Under the pieces are notes generated by a model. That model saw only the letters and a list, made by a program, of their open reading frames with translations. It ran no database searches and had not been told where the DNA came from. The position numbers and the translations under genes are program-made. 9,574 nt of DNA from Pseudomonadota bacterium. GTDB taxonomy: Bacteria; Desulfobacterota; BSN033; G020346125. The stretch spans positions 1 to 9,574 of the forward strand of contig DAOVIU010000020.1 in assembly GCA_030673585.1 (NCBI GenBank). The letters are read 5' to 3'. Below, piece after piece: positions 6,531 through 9,574 of this stretch (the stretch's first letter is position 1; each line of letters opens with the position of its first letter).

Positions 6531-7322
6531 TTACAGATCTCGTAGTATGTCAAGCATCCCCCTCTGGAACCTTACCCTCTTTCCTTCGTCCGCAATCTCA
6601 GAGCTGACCGCTTCGACCAATTCCGCGGCCTTGTTCCTCGGAAAGGCGTCCCGCTGTTCTCCCATCTCCGCGATCTGGTCATCCACGATCACCGATGCGA
6701 TGGGTCCCAGTGCCTTGGCTAGTTCCTCATCCACCTTCTTAAGGAATTCCCCTCCCGCTGCGTTCTCGGGTGGCGGCTTGGACCTTTCAACGACTTCCAA
6801 GAGTCCCGCCAAATAGAGACCGTGCAGTATTTCCGCTGCGCCAAACTCATCCATGTTTAAAGCGCTGGAGATCTCCCCAACGGATCTCGTCGCGTCAACC
6901 TGGGCAAGTATGTTCCACTCCGCCGATTTCAAGTTTATATCGGTGGGCCCCTTATGGCCAGCGAGTTTAAAGACGACATCCATGGTGGGGATGACTTCCC
7001 TGATGTGTTCCCACTCCCCGATTCGGTTTTGCCTCTGTTCCAACAACTGATCCGTGCTGGCCCCTATTGATTTCTCCTGCGGCAGCAGGCCCGGGGTGAA
7101 CTTAAATCTCCCAATCATCCACGTCATCATTGCGAAAAGCGCTTCTTCACCTTCGCTCGCTTTGCTCGAGGCATGGGTAAAAACCCCATTTTCCACGTAT
7201 ATTTCCCCTGAATCATTCCCCTTAGTCAAAATCAGCTTTCCCGTTTTCCCCTCGGAGGCAAGCAATCTCAATATGTCAACGAGCTTTATCTGTGAAAGAT
7301 CTCCCATGAAAACGTCCGCCAT
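6531..7322 (-). CDS. PATAN/DUF4388 protein with C-terminal helical domain
   Basis: Predicted 263 aa. Residues about 5-90 are a PATAN/DUF4388 domain (FMGDLSQIKLVDILRLLASEGKTGKLILT, then SGEIYVENGVFTHASS, then EGEEALFAMMTWMIGRFKFTPG). Residues about 130-180 look like a winged-helix-like module (AEWNILAQVDATRSVGEISSALNMDEFGAAEILHGLYLAGLLEVV). Residues about 190-263 form a helical tail (KKVDEELAKALGPIASVIVDDQIAEMG ... FQRGMLDILRDL) resembling a small domain I have seen at the C-termini of other DUF4388/roadblock-associated proteins. The ATG at 7322 is chosen because GGAGGG sits 9 bases upstream and because DUF4388 proteins usually begin a few residues before the GDLSQ motif. An in-frame ATG at 7403 would add 27 polar residues and leave only 9 bases to the previous gene, but has no ribosome site; it remains possible. 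Function unknown; PATAN domains mediate protein-protein contacts. Confidence 0.88.
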   Translation of the reverse strand: MADVFMGDLSQIKLVDILRLLASEGKTGKLILTKGNDSGEIYVENGVFTHASSKASEGEEALFAMMTWMIGRFKFTPGLLPQEKSIGASTDQLLEQRQNRIGEWEHIREVIPTMDVVFKLAGHKGPTDINLKSAEWNILAQVDATRSVGEISSALNMDEFGAAEILHGLYLAGLLEVVERSKPPPENAAGGEFLKKVDEELAKALGPIASVIVDDQIAEMGEQRDAFPRNKAAELVEAVSSEIADEGKRVRFQRGMLDILRDL

Positions 7323-7331
7323 CCAGCCTTT

Positions 7332-7337
7332 CCCTCC
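7332..7337 (-). promoter_or_regulatory. Ribosome binding site deciding the start at 7322
   Basis: GGAGGG lies 9 bases before the ATG at 7322. The alternative ATG at 7403 lacks any purine-rich site in the preceding 20 bases. Confidence 0.6.
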
Positions 7338-7412
7338 AGGACCGAATTCGCGCCGATCGCTCTGGAAATACCTTTCTAATCGGTTGTCCTCCTGCTTCCC
7401 CATATGCCCGAA

Positions 7413-7877
7413 TTACGCTGAAGCGTCTGGCTTCACGTCCTCGGGTATCAATTGATCCAGGATTTCCTTGTATTCCTGACCCACATACTCCTTCTGGAGC
7501 AACCTTCTTCTCCTCCACTCCCCTTTCTGAAGGAGTTCTTGTATTTTCGAGTCCCCGGTTATCTCGGAGATAACCACATTTATCTTTAACCTCAGCATGG
7601 GGATGTCCACGTTTGGATCGCAAAAAATCACCAACGTACAGTTCCTCAGGTCCCTTATCATGACTCTTCCGTCTTCAAAGAGAAGGTCGAGGTTTTCCGG
7701 GCTCCTCTTTAAGCTTTCCAAGAGGCCCACCACCTGGGTCACCTCTTTTCCCATCAGTGCGAGGTGTTTCATAAAGACTACGGGCATCTCCCTTTCCAGT
7801 ATCTTTCCAGTATTATCGCAAACGAAGTAACCCCAGACGCCCTTAATAGAGTTAATCTCCTTCAGCTTTTCCTTCAT
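7413..7877 (-). CDS. Roadblock/LC7-like small protein, first gene of the operon
   Basis: Predicted 154 aa, soluble. Residues about 1-110 fit a roadblock-like fold: helix (MKEKLKEINSIKG), strand (VWGYFVCDNTGKILERE), a long helix (MKHLALMGKEVTQVVGLLESLKRS), strand (ENLDLLFEDGRVMIRDLRN), strand (CTLVIFCDPNVDIPMLRLKINVVISEI). A basic, helical tail follows (about 112-145, including WRRRRLLQKEYVGQEYKEILDQLI). The ATG at 7877 is chosen over an earlier in-frame ATG at 7949 because AGGAGGT lies 7 bases upstream and because the sigma-54 promoter sits between the two ATGs, so the longer form would not be transcribed from it. As first gene after the promoter it may be the most highly made component. It could regulate the MglA-like GTPase or pair with the second roadblock protein; this is inferred from family only. 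The match to roadblock is moderate. Confidence 0.85.
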   Translation of the reverse strand: MKEKLKEINSIKGVWGYFVCDNTGKILEREMPVVFMKHLALMGKEVTQVVGLLESLKRSPENLDLLFEDGRVMIRDLRNCTLVIFCDPNVDIPMLRLKINVVISEITGDSKIQELLQKGEWRRRRLLQKEYVGQEYKEILDQLIPEDVKPDASA

Positions 7878-7884
7878 CAAACCG

Positions 7885-7891
7885 ACCTCCT
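7885..7891 (-). promoter_or_regulatory. Strong ribosome binding site deciding the start at 7877
   Basis: AGGAGGT on the minus strand lies 7 bases before ATG 7877. It also falls inside the short leader predicted from the sigma-54 promoter, so promoter and start call support each other. Confidence 0.85.
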
Positions 7892-7908
7892 GGACAAGGA
7901 GACCAACG

Positions 7909-7926
7909 CTGCAAAATAAGTGCCAA
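7909..7926 (-). promoter_or_regulatory. Sigma-54 (RpoN) promoter of the signalling operon
   Basis: Minus-strand TTGGCACTTATTTTGCAG runs from 7926 to 7909. It has the -24 element TTGGCAC and the -12 element TTGCA with exactly 10 bases between GG (7924-7923) and GC (7912-7911), the diagnostic spacing. Transcription would begin near 7899-7900, giving a leader of about 22 bases that contains AGGAGGT before ATG 7877. Sigma-54 promoters need an AAA+ activator bound upstream; none is encoded in the window. Confidence 0.85.
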
Positions 7927-7972
7927 TTATTGTCTTTTAAGAAACACAATTTAAACCCCTAATATTATTACA

Positions 7973-8020
7973 TTTTTTCGATCGATGTCATTTAAGTGAA
8001 TAATGAGGTTATCGAAAAAA
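7973..8020. promoter_or_regulatory. Nested inverted repeat upstream of the sigma-54 promoter, candidate activator site
   Basis: TTTTTTCGAT (7973-7982) is exactly inverted as ATCGAAAAAA (8011-8020). Inside it, TCATT (7988-7992) and AATGA (8002-8006) form a second dyad whose centre lies within half a base of the outer one. The element begins about 47 bases upstream of the -24 box, a plausible place for an enhancer or operator. Which protein binds is unknown. A cruciform or RNA hairpin is an alternative, but no transcript is expected to end here. Confidence 0.45.
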
Positions 8021-8112
8021 GCCCACATAGCAAATTAGGTGATCGATTTTTGACCATTCGTTGACCCCCAAGAGCATGAGGTCTCACCAGGCACATTCAT
8101 GGGCCCGGCAAA

Positions 8113-8118
8113 AAGGAG
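8113..8118 (+). promoter_or_regulatory. Shine-Dalgarno-like AAGGAG before two small ORFs
   Basis: AAGGAG lies 7 bases before ATG 8126 (a 6-codon ORF, MNDSYP) and 11 bases before ATG 8130 (27 codons, other frame). The 7-base spacing favours the shorter one. Confidence 0.3.
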
Positions 8119-8129
8119 CTTATTAATGA

Positions 8130-8213
8130 ATGATAGTTATCCTTAAATTACAGGATCTTAACTTTTATTTACTAGGATATACGTTAATTTTAATAGTCTT
8201 TCAATGCGATTAG
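8130..8213 (+). CDS. Possible 27-aa hydrophobic small ORF
   Basis: Reads MIVILKLQDLNFYLLGYTLILIVFQCD then TAG. It is rich in Leu, Ile, Val and Phe and could be a membrane microprotein, but AT-rich non-coding DNA readily yields such hydrophobic codons. The ribosome-site spacing (11 bases) is long, and an overlapping 6-codon ORF at 8126-8146 sits better behind the same AAGGAG. No clear promoter is seen just upstream. Listed because the ribosome site stands out in this spacer. Confidence 0.2.
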   Translation: MIVILKLQDLNFYLLGYTLILIVFQCD

Positions 8214-8233
8214 AAAAGATAAAAATTGAACCC

Positions 8234-8271
8234 ATGAACAATTTTCGTCCATATGGACAAAATTTGTTCAT
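8234..8271. promoter_or_regulatory. 38-base palindrome, candidate operator
   Basis: The two 19-base arms (8234-8252 and 8253-8271) pair at 17 of 19 positions with no loop; mismatches are 8242/8263 and 8246/8259. The outer half-sites are ATGAACAA and TTGTTCAT, and the inner core GTCCATATGGAC (8247-8258) is perfect. No gene appears to end here and no U-tract follows on either strand, so a DNA-binding site for a dimeric or tetrameric regulator is likelier than a terminator. It lies 66 bases before the putative -35 of the TPR gene. Confidence 0.6.
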
Positions 8272-8336
8272 TTTATGTGGAGTAAAAAGTCCGAAAATGA
8301 TCCACTCTTCCTGCTCATCATGGAGCTTTTTCCGCC

Positions 8337-8365
8337 TTGACTTTCATGGGGTCTTTATGTAATAA
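8337..8365 (+). promoter_or_regulatory. Weak sigma-70-like promoter for the TPR gene
   Basis: TTGACT (8337-8342) matches the -35 consensus at five of six bases. A 17-base spacer leads to TAATAA (8360-8365), a poor -10; TGTAAT (8358-8363) is a better -10 but at 15-base spacing. A start near 8372 would give a leader of about 20 bases. A repeated TGTAATAAA follows at 8371-8379. Confidence 0.35.
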
Positions 8366-8390
8366 ATTGGTGTAATAAAGCCGCTTTGGG

Positions 8391-9341
8391 GTGAATGGCT
8401 TGAACCTACCGAAAGAAAAGCTCTTCGATGTCGCCCAGAAGTACATCAAGAAGGGGCAACACAAAAAGGCCATCAAGGAATACCAAAGGGTCCTCGAAAA
8501 GGACCCCAAGAATATCCGGGTGCGGCTAAAATTAGGTGACATACTTCTGAAGAATGGACACAAGGATAGAGCCATCGACGAATATATGAGAGTGGCCCAG
8601 CAATATGAGGATGACGATCTCAATTTTAGAGCCACGGCCATATACAAGAAGATACTGTACCTTGATCCACGTCTGGTGGATGTGTATCACAAGTTGGCGA
8701 ACCTGTACTTAGGCGAGAATTTGATCGGTAGTGCGAGGCTCCAATATCACAATATCCTCAAAATCCAACCCCACGATCCCGTTGCCTTAGAGGCACTGGA
8801 GAAGATCGAACAGAACAGGGTTCAGGTTGAAACACCTTCCCAGGAAGGGCCCATTATAGAACCTCCCCCCATGGTCGAGGAATCGCGGCCAGAACCTACC
8901 CTTCCCCCTGAGCAACGCGAAGAGGATGCCGTCATCCTCTCCCCGGCAGAATTCCATGGGGAAACCGATGCCAAGGACTTAGAGACACGGTATCACCTGG
9001 GAATTGCCTATAAGGAGATGGAGTTAATCGATCATGCCATCGGCGAATTTGAAGCCGCGTCAGGGGATAAGGAGAAGAGATTCGACTGCCTGGTGATGCT
9101 GGGAATGTGCTTCATGGATAAGGAGGAATACGATAAGGCCATCAACTCCTTCAATGACGCCTCTCATGTGAGGGAGCTCAACAAGGAAGAGAAGATCAGG
9201 TTGCACTATCGGCTGGGATTGGCCTATGAGAGCAATGGCATGAACCAGGAAGCCCTAAAGCTCTATCATCAGGTCATCGACCTGGATAGCGGCTTTCTGG
9301 ATGTAAGGAATAGAATCGAACGGCTGACACGACCTTCGTGA
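8391..9341 (+). CDS. Tetratricopeptide repeat protein, two TPR blocks
   Basis: Predicted 316 aa, soluble, with no signal peptide. The first block (about 8-128) has consecutive TPR units: KLFDVAQKYIKKGQHKKAIKEYQRVLEKDP; VRLKLGDILLKNGHKDRAIDEYMRVAQQY; FRATAIYKKILYLDP; VYHKLANLYLGENLIGSARLQYHNILKIQP. A proline- and glutamate-rich linker covers about 145-190. The second block (about 197-312) has LETRYHLGIAYKEMELIDHAIGEFEAAS, FDCLVMLGMCFMDKEEYDKAINSFNDAS and LHYRLGLAYESNGMNQEALKLYHQVIDLD. TPRs are protein-binding scaffolds; this architecture is common next to motility and pilus genes in Deltaproteobacteria, a recollection not a proof. The start is uncertain: GTG 8391 has only a G-rich TTTGGG before it, whereas TTG 8400 in the same frame has GGGGTGA 5-6 bases upstream. 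It is divergent from the signalling operon across the shared spacer. Confidence 0.93.
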   Translation: MNGLNLPKEKLFDVAQKYIKKGQHKKAIKEYQRVLEKDPKNIRVRLKLGDILLKNGHKDRAIDEYMRVAQQYEDDDLNFRATAIYKKILYLDPRLVDVYHKLANLYLGENLIGSARLQYHNILKIQPHDPVALEALEKIEQNRVQVETPSQEGPIIEPPPMVEESRPEPTLPPEQREEDAVILSPAEFHGETDAKDLETRYHLGIAYKEMELIDHAIGEFEAASGDKEKRFDCLVMLGMCFMDKEEYDKAINSFNDASHVRELNKEEKIRLHYRLGLAYESNGMNQEALKLYHQVIDLDSGFLDVRNRIERLTRPS

Positions 9342-9354
9342 AAAAGGTCAGCCG
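9321..9354. repeat. Inverted repeat at the 3' end of the TPR gene
   Basis: CGGCTGAC (9321-9328) is inverted as GTCAGCCG (9347-9354), with an inner ACGA/TCGT stem; an alternative stem GACCTT/AAGGTC (9331-9336/9344-9349) competes. It spans the TPR stop codon and lies between convergent genes. No U-tract follows on either strand, so it is not a classical intrinsic terminator. Confidence 0.4.
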
Positions 9355-9365
9355 AGAGGGTCCCC

Positions 9366-9574
9366 TCACCGGAGTACCTGCCTCCACGTATGGATCCTGA
9401 TCCTTTCCCCCATCAACTTCACCACTATCGCGTGGACCGTGGTGTCGCTGGTCTGGATGATGATCTGGTTGTCCACGGGGTTGAAGATGATATCCGAAGG
9501 GAGCCCGTGGCCTATGATGATGGATCGAGGGACGGCTCCCCCTACCATATCACCTTCGTCCACAACCCCATCAC
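9366..9574 (-). CDS. C-terminal end of an unidentified protein, possibly pseudopilin-like (start beyond window)
   Basis: The frame is open from the right edge to a TGA at 9366-9368, about 68 codons. The visible end includes VPRSIIIGHGLPSDIIFNPVDNQIIIQTSDTTVHAIVVKLMGERIRIHTWRQVLR. The alternation of short beta strands, and the order (IIFNP..., hydrophobic strand, IVV..., GERIRI), recall the C-terminus of GspH/FimT minor pseudopilins, which would fit a type IV pilus or secretion locus next door. The resemblance is weak and too short to assign a function. A GTG at 9563 could in principle start a 65-aa protein, but there is no good ribosome site and the frame extends past it, so a truncated longer gene is likelier. 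It converges on the TPR gene, with 24 bases between the stops. Confidence 0.55.
   Translation of the reverse strand, partial: DGVVDEGDMVGGAVPRSIIIGHGLPSDIIFNPVDNQIIIQTSDTTVHAIVVKLMGERIRIHTWRQVLR

Larger units (their letters stand above)
7878..8390. other. AT-rich divergent regulatory spacer, 513 bases
   Basis: Separates the leftward signalling operon from the rightward TPR gene. It is far more AT-rich than the coding regions on both sides. From left to right it holds a ribosome site, a sigma-54 promoter for the operon, a nested inverted repeat, a possible small ORF with a good ribosome site, a 38-base palindrome, and a weak sigma-70-like promoter for the TPR gene. I see no tRNA, rRNA or insertion-sequence signal in it. 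Confidence 0.8.

Noticed and set aside
6107..6607. 166-codon plus-strand open frame opposite the Cache-HAMP gene
   Set aside because: It overlaps two real minus-strand genes and shows no recognisable fold.
7878..7949. N-terminal extension of the first roadblock gene to ATG 7949
   Set aside because: The extension spans the sigma-54 promoter and the strong ribosome site; translation from 7877 fits both.
8319..8335. GG-N10-GC match on the plus strand before the TPR gene, considered as a second sigma-54 promoter
   Set aside because: Only the GG and GC dinucleotides match; the CAC of the -24 box and the TT of the -12 box are missing.
8318..8647. 109-codon minus-strand open frame overlapping the TPR gene start
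   Set aside because: It runs opposite clear TPR motifs and has no domain or ribosome site.
9321..9354. Intrinsic terminator after the TPR gene
   Set aside because: A stem is present but no U-tract follows on either strand, and the stem overlaps the stop codon.

Overview
The window suggests a Gram-negative, signalling-rich bacterium, most likely a Desulfobacterota/Deltaproteobacteria-like lineage. This is inferred from the gene families (MglA-type GTPase, roadblock proteins, PATAN/DUF4388 proteins, sigma-54 promoter, NtrB-like kinase) and not from any marker gene. Coding sequence is of moderate G+C. The three notable non-coding stretches are clearly more AT-rich.

Layout: positions 7877 down to 1 are one long leftward gene train of nine genes on the minus strand. 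In transcription order they are: a roadblock-like protein (7877-7413); a PATAN/DUF4388 protein (7322-6531); a Cache-HAMP membrane sensor with no output domain (6496-5615); a REC-PATAN-roadblock response regulator (5583-4435); a duplicated PATAN-like protein (4429-3392); an MglB-like roadblock protein (3395-2973); a 176-base AT-rich gap; an MglA-like GTPase (2796-2173); a CheW-domain scaffold (2131-779); and a PAS-HisKA histidine kinase that runs off the left edge (734-1). A near-consensus sigma-54 promoter (7909-7926) lies just upstream of the first gene, followed by a strong Shine-Dalgarno. Most gene gaps are short and one pair overlaps by 4 bases, as expected of an operon.

Positions 7878-8390 are a 513-base AT-rich divergent spacer. 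It holds the sigma-54 promoter, a nested inverted repeat upstream of it (7973-8020), a possible 27-codon small ORF (8130-8213), a striking 38-base palindrome (8234-8271) and a weak sigma-70-like promoter. To its right, on the plus strand, is a two-block TPR protein (8391-9341). It is followed by the convergent 3' end of a minus-strand gene with a possible pseudopilin-like C-terminus (9366-9574).

How it may work together (inference): MglA GTPases and roadblock GAP/regulator proteins set cell polarity and control type IV pili or gliding in Myxococcus and Thermus. PATAN-REC proteins control pilus motors in cyanobacteria. Here both are combined with a CheW adaptor, an orphan Cache-HAMP sensor and an NtrB-like kinase under sigma-54 control. 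The cluster looks like a signal-gated polarity or surface-motility switch that uses a two-component kinase; no CheA is visible. Its exact composition is not one I recognise as a described system.
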